NCBI GenBank assembly: GCA_964555935.1
Contig: CAZKUN010000160.1
Coordinates: 1 to 21,441 of the forward strand
Length of the DNA: 21,441 nucleotides
Direction: 5' to 3'
From: CAZKUN01 sp964555935
GTDB lineage: Bacteria; Armatimonadota; Zipacnadia; Zipacnadales; VGFC01
Shown here: positions 1 to 9,340 of the stretch, in pieces
Layout of the letters: each line of letters opens with the position of its first letter
Position numbering within the stretch: the first letter of the stretch is position 1
Notes under the pieces: model-generated
The model's input: the letters and a program-made list of their open reading frames with translations, nothing else
The model's database searches: none
Told to the model about the DNA's origin: nothing
Made by a program: the position numbers and the translations under genes

Positions 1-2070
1 GTCGTGGCTCATTGGCGTCCAGTTCCCTTGCCGGAGCCAGTTCGTTTCCGTACCCATGACATCGAGGTGCCCGCACAGGAATGTGAAGCGATGCGGCACG
101 GCGTTGGCGAACATGAGCTTGCCCATCCCGTGGACATCACCCGCGATCCACTCGACGAATTCGTCGACGGCGAAGGCCTTATGGATGACGGGCTGGTGAT
201 CGACGCGCGTGAACGTGAGCGGACGCTGCGCCACCTTGAAATGCTCCCGCCGGTGGTTGAGGTCTGGCGTAACGTAGCCCTCGAGCGAGTCGAGATACTC
301 CCCATCCTGGTCCCCCTGGCGGTCGGGGCCGTACAGCCTGAGCTTCTGCTCCTCGTTCCAACTGATTCGCGCGTCGATGACCTCGCCCTCGATGCCGGGC
401 AGGCAGCTATTCCCAAAGACCGCTCCGTCGCACCAGGGCGTGTCCCTGAACTGCATCATGTACTTGCCTTGCTCGTCGAAGATGCCGCATGCGAGCAGCG
501 CCTTGGCTTTCGTCTGATTGCCCTTCGCCTCACCGGCAGCGATCTTGCGCGCCAACTCCATCGCCGCGTCGTAGGTGCGGGGCATGCCCTCGGGCATCGC
601 CATCCACCAGGTGCTGGGCTCGGTGTAGCGGAAGGTCAGGATGTCGTTCGCGTCGTCCCAGGTCGTCTCGTTGTTGCCCTCCTTGTAGCGGAAGCCGAAA
701 TCCTCCCATCCTTCTACCTCGCTGATCTTGCTGAAGGGCATCCAGATCCCCTGGTCCTTTGAGCGCGTCACGAACTGCTCCGGGAAGAGGGCGTAGTAGC
801 GCTCTGCCGCCGAGCGGAAACCCCACGCGGGATCGACGCTGTAGACGATGAGGCTGAACGCGGCGGCGCTTGGCGAGGCGACCGTGTCGGGCACGAGGGC
901 GAAGTCGAATGCAGCGAAGTACTGCTGCGTCCCGGCGTTGTAGGCGAGGCGGTATTGGCACGGCTTCGTGATGTCGGCGCCAAGCGCGATGCCCCAGGCG
1001 TCCGTCGTCACGCACGAGAACGGGTATCGGGCCATCGTGCCCGTGGCGCCTGTGCCCATCGGGACCGAGTCGGATGACTCACCTGTACCCCCGATCGTCG
1101 TTCCGCCCCGAAGGCCGCCAGCCCATTCCGCGCCGCGCGCCGCGATCGGCAGCGCGAATAGTAGCGTCACGGCCCGGTCCTGGCCGGTCGTGTCCTTGAG
1201 AGTGCCCGACAGCCGTAGCGCGTCGTCTCCGTCAGACCAGTCCAGGTCGAGTGCCAGCCCCAGCTCCTCGCATCTGCCGTCATCGAAGCCAATGAAGTCC
1301 GAGTTGGCTGCCGCGTCTCGAACGAAGAAGCCGCCGACGGCCTGGTTGGTGGACGCGGTCTCCCCGTTCACGATCACCGATGCGATGGCGCCGGATTCGT
1401 CTAGCTGTAGCGTCACGCCGCCCGCTGCGTGGCTGTCGCCCGCGGGGAGGGCTTCGGGAGTTGGTGGCACGACGGGGACGCCATCGAGTAGCGCGGTTCC
1501 TGCCGCTGCCCGGAGTTCATGCAGCGCGACATCGTCAAACCAGATCTGCCCCGTATGGCCGCGGAAGAGCAGGTGAACGGTGATGGCTTGCACGGGCTTG
1601 GCGGGGATGATCAGCACCTCGCGACGCTGCCAGTCATGCGTGCCGGTGCTGAACGCGGATATCTGGCCCCACAGATTGGAGCCGTCGGCGTAGGTGAGAT
1701 CGCAGTAGACCGCGTACCCTCGATCCGACACGCCACTGACCTCGGCGGCCTTGCTCCACGCCTCGACGCGAATCGGCGTCGGCATTTCCTGGTTGAGTTC
1801 AAGGCTCTGGGAGACGCCGTGATCGCCGCCACCCTCCGCGCGGATGCACGTCACTGCGTCCGATCCATCGCGCCCGTCGCCGGGCGCCGGCTCGTACCCG
1901 GCATCGAACGCTTGCCAGCTTGCCTCGGCCGCGTCAAATGCCGGATCCTGGATGAGGTTCGGTCCCGACGCCGCTTCACCACGCACGACGGTGATTCGCG
2001 GCGCGGCGTGCAGTCCTGAAGCTGTCATCATCATCACCACCACAGGCATGGTTAGCGCGCAGAGCTTCAC
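1..2070 (-). CDS. Secreted protein with carbohydrate-binding-like N-terminus and possible glycoside hydrolase barrel (3' partial)
   Basis: Reading the minus strand from a GTG at 2070 gives 690 codons without a stop to the window edge, so the C-terminus is missing. The start is fixed by AGGAGG six bases upstream and by a signal peptide at about residues 1-22, with a hydrophobic Val/Met core ending in LHAA. Residues about 40-180 look like a jelly-roll carbohydrate-binding module: they begin NLIQDPAFD and end with QIWFDDVALHEL. The following part holds beta-rich sequence and then aromatic-rich motifs such as WMPFSKI, EPSTWW, YLDSLEGY (Asp594 to Glu597 region) and HLDVMGTETNW. These resemble the acidic strand ends of a TIM-barrel glycoside hydrolase, but I cannot assign a family. 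The gene is divergent from the HzsA-related gene, only 60 bases away. The reading frame is certain; the enzymatic role is inference. Confidence 0.85.
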   Translation of the reverse strand, partial: MKLCALTMPVVVMMMTASGLHAAPRITVVRGEAASGPNLIQDPAFDAAEASWQAFDAGYEPAPGDGRDGSDAVTCIRAEGGGDHGVSQSLELNQEMPTPIRVEAWSKAAEVSGVSDRGYAVYCDLTYADGSNLWGQISAFSTGTHDWQRREVLIIPAKPVQAITVHLLFRGHTGQIWFDDVALHELRAAAGTALLDGVPVVPPTPEALPAGDSHAAGGVTLQLDESGAIASVIVNGETASTNQAVGGFFVRDAAANSDFIGFDDGRCEELGLALDLDWSDGDDALRLSGTLKDTTGQDRAVTLLFALPIAARGAEWAGGLRGGTTIGGTGESSDSVPMGTGATGTMARYPFSCVTTDAWGIALGADITKPCQYRLAYNAGTQQYFAAFDFALVPDTVASPSAAAFSLIVYSVDPAWGFRSAAERYYALFPEQFVTRSKDQGIWMPFSKISEVEGWEDFGFRYKEGNNETTWDDANDILTFRYTEPSTWWMAMPEGMPRTYDAAMELARKIAAGEAKGNQTKAKALLACGIFDEQGKYMMQFRDTPWCDGAVFGNSCLPGIEGEVIDARISWNEEQKLRLYGPDRQGDQDGEYLDSLEGYVTPDLNHRREHFKVAQRPLTFTRVDHQPVIHKAFAVDEFVEWIAGDVHGMGKLMFANAVPHRFTFLCGHLDVMGTETNWLRQGNWTPMSHD

Positions 2071-2130
2071 GTTGAACCTCCTGGTTGCGTCGAGGCCCGA
2101 ATCTTCACCGCCGAGGGGCGACGCACCTGT
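2071..2130. promoter_or_regulatory. Short divergent intergenic region
   Basis: These 60 bases separate two divergent start codons, so they must carry translation signals for both genes and probably part of both promoters. On the minus strand AGGAGG is seen at 2077-2082. On the plus strand only a weak purine run (GAGGGG, about 2113-2118) precedes the ATG at 2131. I see no convincing -35/-10 pair or operator palindrome. Confidence 0.4.
2077..2082 (-). promoter_or_regulatory. Shine-Dalgarno AGGAGG that fixes a GTG start
   Basis: A perfect AGGAGG on the minus strand sits six bases upstream of the GTG at 2070. It selects this non-ATG codon, which directly precedes a signal peptide, as the start of the leftward gene. 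Confidence 0.8.
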
Positions 2131-5100
2131 ATGGCGAAGACCGCCGGCATGAGGCCACTGACCGCGTGTCTGGTGTCGCTCCTAGTGCTGATCGCACCAC
2201 GCGCGCGCGCCGCGGATGATGTGCTCATCGCGGACTTCGAGGGCGCGGACTATGGCGCGTGGACCGTCGAGGGCAAGGCGTTCGGCGCCGGCCCGGCTCG
2301 GGGGACGCTGGCGGGCCAGATGGACGTCTCGGGCTTCGAGGGCAAAGGCCTCGTCAGCTCATTTGCCGGCGGAGATGGCGCGACGGGTCTACTGACCAGC
2401 CCGACATTCGCCCTGACGCGGCCATACATCAACTTCCTGATCGGCGGCGGCGAGCACCCCGGCGACACGTGCATGGACCTGCTGATCGACGGCAAGCCCG
2501 TCCGAACGTCGACGGGGCCGAACGACAGGCCTGGCGGCAGCGAGAAACTGGGTTGGTATACGTGGGACGTCAGACAGTTTTCGGGCCGCGAGGCGCGTTT
2601 GCAGATCGTGGACCGGTTCACCGGCGGCTGGGGCCATGTCAACGTCGACCACGTCTACCTGAGCGACGTCGCCCGATCGGACGTCATCGTCTCGCGCTAT
2701 ACGGGCAACGTGGCTTTCGCGGACTTCAATGGCGACGACTACGGCGAATGGATCGCTGAAGGTGATGCGTTCGGCACCGGGCCGAAGGCGGGCCTGGCCG
2801 ATTCGCGCGGGAACGGCGGCGGGGCCACGGGAACGCTGGCAAGCCCCGCCTTCACCATAGATGCCACCTACATCAATGTTCGACTTGGCGGCGGGAACTG
2901 GTCAGGCTTGGTCGGAGCGGAGTTGGTTGTCGACGACGACGTCGTGCGCCGCGCGACCGGCACCGACGAAGAGAGCACCACCTGGGCATCATGGGATGTG
3001 ACGGCCTACGAGAGCCGGGAAGCCCGGATCCGCGTCTTCGATCGCTATGGCGGCCTGTTTGGCTACACCATCGTCGACGAGATCACGATGTCCGGAACGC
3101 CAAAAGCCTCGCCGACCGGTGACGCCACCGAGAGCGGCTACGCGGCATCCCGGCAGCGCCTGCTCGACGCCGGGGCGAATGAGCTGGTCTTCGCCACCCG
3201 GGGCATCGACCCGGATGGCCACTGGTACGCGAATTTCAGCTACTGGTCGAACAACCCGACGCGGACGCTCTACCACGAGGGCGGGCAGCTATACAAGCTG
3301 GACCTGAAGACTGGACACGCGGTCGCGCTGATCGACGACCCCGCTGGTGGCGTGCGCGATCCCCAGGTCCACTACGACGGCGAGAAAATCCTATTCTCCT
3401 ACCGCAAAGGGGGCCAGCCGTTCTACCACCTCTACGAGATCAACACAGACGGCACCGGCCTGCGCCAACTCACCGACGGGCCCTATGACGACATCGAGCC
3501 AACGTACCTGCCTGATGGCGATATCATCTTCTGCTCCAGCCGCTGCAACCGGATGGTGAACTGCTACTACGTGCGCGTGGCGGTGCTGTACCGCTGCGAT
3601 GGCGGCGGCGGCGACATCCGTCCGCTCTCGGCCAACGTCGAGCAGGACAACACCCCATGGGTGCTGGCGGACGGGCGGGTCATCTACCAGCGCTGGGAGT
3701 ATGTTGACCGCAGCCAGGTGGCGTATCACCACCTCTGGACCGCCAACCCCGATGGCACCGAGCAGATGGTCTTCTACGGGAACCTGAATCCGTCCACCGT
3801 CATGATCGACGCCAAGCCGATGCCCAACTCGCGCAGCGTGGTCGCCTCCTTCTCGCCCGGCCACGGCCGACGCGAGCACGAAGGCCACATCACCATCGTT
3901 GACCCAGGCGCGGGACCGGATGAGAGCGCGTCGGCCCGGAGGATCTCCAAAGGGCGACTCTTTCACGATCCGTACCCGATCACCGAAGATCTGTTTCTCG
4001 TTGCGGGAGGGACGGAGGTCCTCCTGATGGATGGCGATGGGCGCGTTGAGAGCCTCTTCGACTTGCGCGATAGCGACAAACTCGCCGGTCTGCGCGCTCA
4101 CGAGCCGCGCCCGATCAGGCCTCGGCCGCGGGAGCACGTGGTCCCGTCGAAGTCTGACCGGCGCGAGCCGACGGGCCGCGTCCTCCTCACTGACGTCTAC
4201 AACGGGCGCAATATGGATGGCGTGGTCCCGGGGGAGATCAAGAAGCTCCTGGTGCTTGAGACGCTGCCCAAGCCGGTGAACTTCAGCGGCGGGTGGGAGC
4301 CGCTCAGCTACGGTGGCACCTTCACCCTCGAGCGCATCGTCGGCACGGTGCCGGTGGAGAAGGACGGGTCGGCGTACTTCGAGTTGCCGGCCTCGCGCAG
4401 TTTCTTCTTGGCTGCTCTCGATGAGAACGACGTCGCCGTGAAGCGAATGCAGAGCTTCTTCACCGTGCAGCCCGGGGAGACGCTGAGCTGTGGGGGCTGT
4501 CACGAGCACCGGGGTCAGACGGCGCAGCCCGCCACCAACCTCCTCGCCGGCAGGCGCGACCCAAGTCCGGTGTCGCCGGTCGAGGGCGTGCCGGAGGTCA
4601 TCGACTTCCCGCGCGACATCCAGCCCATCATCGACCGGCACTGCGTGGCGTGTCACGATTACGATGCGACCGAGCAGGGCGGGCCCCGCGCGGGCGGCGT
4701 GATCCTGTCGGGCGACCGCGGGCCGATGTACTCGCACAGTTACATCAACCTCACCGTGCATGGCCAGATTGCCGACGGCCGCAACCTCTCCAAGAGCAAT
4801 TACCCGCCGCGCGCGCTGGGCTCGGCGGGGAGCCCCATCATGCACAAGCTGGCCCCGACGCATTACGGAGTGGAGACGTCGGAGAGCGAGCGAGCGCTCG
4901 TGCGGTGGTGGCTCGATTCCGCGGCTGCGTATGCCGGCACGTACGCGGCGCTTGGGTCGGGGGCGGTCGGCGGGCAGGGCTGGGGTGACCATACAAGTGA
5001 GGTGCTCGACCGTCGCTGCGTGTCGTGTCACGGTGACCCGGAGAACCCGCTTCCGCGCACGCCGGGCGACTGGATGGGCGTGGCGACGTCAGGCGTGATC

Positions 5101-5469
5101 AGGAACGACGATCCGAGGGTCCGCCACTCGCGAGAGTTGGTTTTCAATCTCTCGCGGCCGGAGAAGTCGCTATACCTTCTGGCGCCGTTGGCGGAAGCGG
5201 CGGGGGGCTATGGCGCCTGCGGGGGAAGTGTCTTCGCATCGACAGACGATGATGACTACCAGACGCTGCTAACAGCAGTCGGCGCATCGCAGGATCACCT
5301 GGCGAGGATCAGGCGGTTCGACATGGATGGCTTCCGGCCCAACGTGCACTATATCCGGGAGATGGGCGTGTACGGCGTTCTTCAGCCCGACCTCGCGGCT
5401 GATGTGAGGGTCGACCCGTACGAGACGGACCAGGCATACTGGCGTTCGCTCTGGCATAAGCCGCCGTAG
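2131..5469 (+). CDS. HzsA-related secreted multihaem protein (three CXXCH)
   Basis: The 1112-residue product has a signal peptide (core about residues 9-22, cleavage near ARAA). Two homologous beta-sandwich domains follow at about 31-175 and 194-326; both open with [VL]-x-[IF]-ADF-x-G-x-DYG-x-W and contain YIN-x3-GGG. Residues about 340-780 form a TolB-like beta-propeller, with the motif RQLTDGPYDDIEP and a cysteine-rich patch near CSSRCNRMVNC. The C-terminal third has three haem c motifs: CGGCH (787-791), CVACH (838-842) and CVSCH (963-967). This architecture matches the HzsA-related family, named for similarity to the hydrazine synthase alpha subunit, which is widespread in non-anammox planctomycete-like genomes. 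No HzsB/C partner is present, so hydrazine synthesis is not implied; a periplasmic redox or binding role is inferred. ATG 2149 is an alternative start, just before the signal core. It is convergent with the next gene, with three bases between stops. Confidence 0.88.
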   Translation: MAKTAGMRPLTACLVSLLVLIAPRARAADDVLIADFEGADYGAWTVEGKAFGAGPARGTLAGQMDVSGFEGKGLVSSFAGGDGATGLLTSPTFALTRPYINFLIGGGEHPGDTCMDLLIDGKPVRTSTGPNDRPGGSEKLGWYTWDVRQFSGREARLQIVDRFTGGWGHVNVDHVYLSDVARSDVIVSRYTGNVAFADFNGDDYGEWIAEGDAFGTGPKAGLADSRGNGGGATGTLASPAFTIDATYINVRLGGGNWSGLVGAELVVDDDVVRRATGTDEESTTWASWDVTAYESREARIRVFDRYGGLFGYTIVDEITMSGTPKASPTGDATESGYAASRQRLLDAGANELVFATRGIDPDGHWYANFSYWSNNPTRTLYHEGGQLYKLDLKTGHAVALIDDPAGGVRDPQVHYDGEKILFSYRKGGQPFYHLYEINTDGTGLRQLTDGPYDDIEPTYLPDGDIIFCSSRCNRMVNCYYVRVAVLYRCDGGGGDIRPLSANVEQDNTPWVLADGRVIYQRWEYVDRSQVAYHHLWTANPDGTEQMVFYGNLNPSTVMIDAKPMPNSRSVVASFSPGHGRREHEGHITIVDPGAGPDESASARRISKGRLFHDPYPITEDLFLVAGGTEVLLMDGDGRVESLFDLRDSDKLAGLRAHEPRPIRPRPREHVVPSKSDRREPTGRVLLTDVYNGRNMDGVVPGEIKKLLVLETLPKPVNFSGGWEPLSYGGTFTLERIVGTVPVEKDGSAYFELPASRSFFLAALDENDVAVKRMQSFFTVQPGETLSCGGCHEHRGQTAQPATNLLAGRRDPSPVSPVEGVPEVIDFPRDIQPIIDRHCVACHDYDATEQGGPRAGGVILSGDRGPMYSHSYINLTVHGQIADGRNLSKSNYPPRALGSAGSPIMHKLAPTHYGVETSESERALVRWWLDSAAAYAGTYAALGSGAVGGQGWGDHTSEVLDRRCVSCHGDPENPLPRTPGDWMGVATSGVIRNDDPRVRHSRELVFNLSRPEKSLYLLAPLAEAAGGYGACGGSVFASTDDDDYQTLLTAVGASQDHLARIRRFDMDGFRPNVHYIREMGVYGVLQPDLAADVRVDPYETDQAYWRSLWHKPP

Positions 5470-5472
5470 CCG

Positions 5473-8400
5473 TCACTGAGCCGTTGGATCGAACCACCCA
5501 TCGGCGGTCGTCGACACGTATGCGGGCACACCCTCCAGCCGCAGACCCAGATCCAGCCGTGCCCACGCCACGACGCTCCACATGCCGGATGTCTCCGGCC
5601 GGACCTCAAGGTCCAGCGTCCGGCTGCCTGGATCGGCGCCACTGGCAACTCCCTGTCGCCAGTCGACCATGTCGCCTTCCGGGTCATAGACGGCCAGACC
5701 GAACTCCCCATCGTGCGCGCCGACGGCGGACACGGTGAACGAGTCCGCGCCTCCGGGGACGGAGAAGTGGTAGCGACGTGTGCCGGGCGCGCCGAACTGC
5801 ACCATCGTCTCGATCGGCAACACGCGCTTGCATCCCTCGCCGTCGGCATCCCACACAGCCCGCATGTCGTCGTCGATGGTGACCGTGTAGAGCCCCGCAG
5901 GCGAATCCGCAGCGAGTTGGGTCTCCCACTCCAGAGGCAAGTCGGTATCGAACTCGGCGCGCTCGAGTTTGGCGCCGTCGGGAGCGATCAGACGGATCGT
6001 GCCGGTCGCATTCGCTTTGGGCTTCGCGCCGTAGAGCGTGCGACTCGCGCTGACAGTCCTCGCGCCTCCCGGGCTGNNNNNNNNNNTCCGCGACGTCGGC
6101 GAGGTCCTCGAGCAGCAACTGCGTCGGATCGAGAGCAATGGCACGCTGCGCGACGGGCGATGGATTCTCCGCCGACTTGAGCACCGCCATCAGGTCGCTT
6201 GCTTCGCGTGCCCACTGTGCGAAGCTCTTTCCGAAGCCGTCCGACGGATGGCGAACGGCTCCCATGTAGGCCTCCGCGACGCGCGTCAGGTAGGCCTCAT
6301 CACCGGTCAGCGTGTAGAGGTATCCCAGTGGTTGGGCGCAGATGCCATTCAGTCCGGCCGTCGAGCCGCCCTCGGCGAAACCAGGCGAGGACGTGTACTG
6401 GAAATCCCGGTAACTCGGCCGCCACAAGCTCTCCATGAACGGCGCGGCGGCAACGAGAGAACGCTCAAGTTCGGGAGTCGCCGCCTCTGCGTGAAGGTCG
6501 CCCAGGCCTGATGTGAGGATTCCGATCAGGAAGCCGACGTTGCCGACGGCTCCGGCTACGCCGGCCGCGTGATCGCCGGGGAGAACGTGGGGCCACGCGC
6601 CGGTTGACTCGAACTTCTGCTCGCGCAATGGGACGATGGCGATGCGTCGGGCCGCGTCGAGGTACGCCTCATCGCGCGTTGCCCGGTAGAGCGCCATGAT
6701 TGCCTGAAGAGACCAGCCGGCGCTACGCTCGTGGGTGCCTAGCTCCTCGAAGTTCGGCGCCATGTGCCACGCGATGTGTTCGCCCAACCCTTGGGCCGCC
6801 TCCATGACTCGCGCGTCGCCCGTGAGATACCAGGCGTCGCACATGCCCTCGGACCAGGTGTGCCCGTTGGTTGCCGCCGTGTGGTAGGTATACTTGAAGC
6901 TCCACTTGGGCTGGCGCAGGTTCTGCGACCACTCGCCCGTATGGCAGACCGAGTGCAGCTGGTTTGCGCCAACGTAATACGGATCGGGGTAGGCGTGAAC
7001 GCAGTCGACATCAGCTTGGTGGCGCGCGGCGGCTTGGGCGACGCGGAAGCACCGTCGGTCACCCGTGCGGGCGAATTGCATGAAGAGCGCGTGGGCCAGG
7101 TCGTACTCGTTGTTCCCCCAGTTCCTCCCGCGCTCTCCGTGCCAGTCTCCCCAGTTGAGGAAGCCGTACTCGCGCTTGGCCTCCTTCTTCTCCAAGTGAC
7201 GGTCGAGCGCGTTCGCGAAGGCGTCGTCGAAGGCCTCGAACTCACCGGCCACTTGCGGTGCCATGGGTCCGAGGGCGCCCGTCTGGGCGTAATACGCGGA
7301 TGGGATGACGGCGATGAGTGGCCTCGCGCCGAGTTGAGTGACGTCAGGCACCGCCTCGGATGAACGGAAGCGAAGAGCGATCCGCTCCGTGGTCGACATG
7401 CCCCACTTGAAGCGATACTTGCCGCCAACGAAGGGGAACGTGAGATGCGTCGGCAGATCGCCATAGGCGGTCTCGCCGGTGATGTCAGGAAGCAGCTCAA
7501 TCGTGAGACCGTCTTCAGTCGCCGACAGCGCCTTCGGATAGCGCTGCCAGAAGTCCTCAACGGCGACGGCTATGCCTCGGCCGTCAGCGGATTCGATGGC
7601 CGCGGCGCCATCCGTGTGGTTGCCGGCCGCCAACTCACCCGCCCCCGATGTCAGCGTGCAGACTTCATCATCCCGCTGGAAGAGGCGCGACGGAGCGCCA
7701 TTCAGCAAGACGTCCGTCGGTGCCCGCTCGACGAGGAACGTGGCGTTGCTCGCGCCAGCCAGCCCGAGAGACAGCTCAAGCGAGCTGATCTCGATGAACT
7801 CGGTCTCGAGGTAGTCGTCGATGAGCGTCACGGCCAGCTCGATGGTTGATGAGCCCGCCCAGAACGTGGCGCGGGTGATGTGCCGGAGGAGCTTCGTGCC
7901 GTCCTCGGCGGCGAAGGGCCCTTCGGTCCGGGTGATGGTCTTCAGCGGGCCAGCCAACTCGACCCGGGCGACCTCTGACGTCGCCACGTACTCGGTCCCG
8001 TCAGCTGATGTCAGCACGAGCGCCGCGAGCGGCGACGGACAGATGACCTCGCCATCCACGGTGACCACTTCCGCGAGTTGCATGGGGCCCGTGTCGACAG
8101 TGAATGCACCATCTGCCTCAGTGACGACGAGGGGGCTCCCGATCTCGGCGCGCGTCACCTCGCTCCCGTATTCAACCGTCAGCTCCTTGGTCGCGCTCGC
8201 GTCGATGTCGACGAACGAGTCGACGAGCGCCCAGCGGATGCTATCGTCCGCCCAGTAGCTCGTCGGGCAGACCTGGGCCGGGAGTTCCGTGTCGCCCGCG
8301 AGCAACCGGATCCGGCTCGGGTCGAATACGACGCCCTCGGCAAAGGGCGCGCCAAAGGTGATCGGCTCCTCCGTGCGAGGGACGCCATCCTCTTCCAGGA

Positions 8401-9196
8401 GCGACATGCTCACCCGCTCGCGCGCAACCCCCGCGGGCTTGCCCGGCGAGCGCCCAGCGATGTCATACGGCACGTTGGGGCGCGGGCGCTGAACTGAGGC
8501 GGCGTTGGTGGGCTCGACTTGGTCGCGCGTGAGCCCTTTGAAGCCGGGGCCGCCGGATTGGGGGATCTCGGGCTTCTGGCCAGTCGCGTCGGCGGGGATG
8601 CGGACCTCGAAGAAGTCCGAGCTATCGCCTTGGCCACCCGCGAGCTGGCAGAGGAATCGCGCCCGGACCAGCACGTCAGCGCCATCACGGTTGAGGTCGA
8701 TGTCGTCGCAGAAGAAGAGCGCGTTCCCCTCGTGCGCTCCCCGCGCATCGACGCCGGCGCCGCCACCGAAACCGGGGTTGTGATACGACGCGCCGGCGAT
8801 GCCATCGCGCGCCGAGTACATGACGTCCGTGCCCTTCGCCTCGGGCTTGTCCTGACGCCCCGTGTTTGGGCCGCTGTCGGCGTCCAGGTAGATGATGACG
8901 ACGGCGCCTTTGGGTTGAGCGTCGTAGGCGAACTCCAGCTTCCACAGGTAACGGTCCTCGGCGACGTGCGCGAGGTAGACACGGGCCAGGTCCGGCGCGT
9001 TGCCCTCGGCATCGGCGGGCTCGTTCTGGTAGACCTCGTGCTCGAAAACCACCACAAGCCCATCGTCCACACCGACCACGCAACCCAGAGCGATCTCGAG
9101 TTCGTCCGGAATACCGTCGGCATCCAGGTCCACGGCAAGAGCGGGCGTGGCGATGATCGTCAGTATCGCGAGGGAAGATAGCGCGCGGAGGGTCAT
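5473..9196 (-). CDS. PcRGLX/YetA-like protein (rhamnogalacturonan exolyase type), split by assembly gap
   Basis: The ATG at 9196 has AAGGAG seven to eight bases upstream and opens a signal peptide (about 1-21). Next comes a calcium-binding-type motif DLDADGIPDELE (residues 23-34), then a beta-sandwich to about residue 215. Residues about 263-345 match the RIFT-barrel domain of PcRGLX/YetA-like proteins (FGAPFAEGVVFD, ADDSIRWALVD). A second beta-rich domain follows, then an alpha/alpha-toroid domain from about 640, with NWGDWHGERGRNWGNNEYD near 680. PcRGLX is an exo-acting rhamnogalacturonan lyase (PL26), so cleavage of pectin-like chains is the likely role; substrate specificity is not proven. 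The frame continues to residue 1036, reaches ten Ns and resumes one frame over, continuing 201 codons (SPGGARTV to WFDPTAQ) to a TGA at 5475-5473. The missing length should therefore be a multiple of three, possibly zero. The break is an assembly artefact, not a pseudogene. Confidence 0.85.
6077..6086. other. Assembly gap of ten Ns inside the lyase gene
   Basis: Ten consecutive Ns interrupt the reading frame of the PcRGLX-like gene. Coding character is clear on both sides but in different frames. There are 1036 codons plus two bases before the gap (gene direction) and one base plus 201 codons after it, so a true gap of 0, 3, 6 and so on bases restores one frame. Ten is probably a scaffolder placeholder. 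Confidence 0.97.
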
Positions 9197-9340
9197 CGGG
9201 GGCTCCTTGTGGCGACGAGAGAGACGGAGGATTAGTTGCCTAACGTGCGCCTCTGGTCCATCAAGGACCTCTGCCCGATGGTCGCGCCAGGGAGTTCGCC
9301 GTTCTCGCAGGTATGTTGAAATAGGTAAGGAACGTCTGGA
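9197..9340. promoter_or_regulatory. Divergent intergenic region, 144 bases
   Basis: This is the longest non-coding stretch in the window. It lies between the starts of the lyase gene (left) and the Ig-like protein pair (right), so it should hold two promoters. Minus-strand AAGGAG near 9203-9208 and plus-strand AAGGA at 9328-9332 are the ribosome binding sites. A small inverted repeat, GGTCC-ATCAA-GGACC, lies at 9255-9269, but a five-base stem is expected by chance here. No confident -35/-10 pair was found. Confidence 0.4.

Noticed and set aside
4..762. 252-codon plus-strand open frame at the left edge
   Set aside because: Antisense to the secreted GTG-start gene, which has a signal peptide, a strong ribosome binding site and 690 uninterrupted codons.
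2026..2042. Run of CAT/CAC codons resembling a vector His-tag
   Set aside because: On the coding (minus) strand it encodes the Val/Met-rich core of a signal peptide; there is no vector sequence nearby.
3391..5031. 546-codon open frame on the minus strand inside the HzsA-related gene
   Set aside because: It is antisense to a well-supported gene. Its composition (Arg, His, Val and Ala rich, no domain motif) is typical of mirror frames in GC-rich DNA.
2131..5469. Genuine hydrazine synthase alpha subunit and an anammox organism
   Set aside because: There are three CXXCH motifs plus extra sandwich domains, no HzsB/C genes, and the surroundings are carbohydrate genes.
5684..6076. Arg-rich C-terminal tail obtained by translating straight through the Ns
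   Set aside because: Wrong frame caused by the placeholder gap length; the neighbouring frame gives a normal sandwich domain ending at 5473.
9255..9269. GGTCC-ATCAA-GGACC inverted repeat as operator or terminator
   Set aside because: A five-base stem is expected by chance in GC-rich DNA, and there is no T-tract and no second copy.
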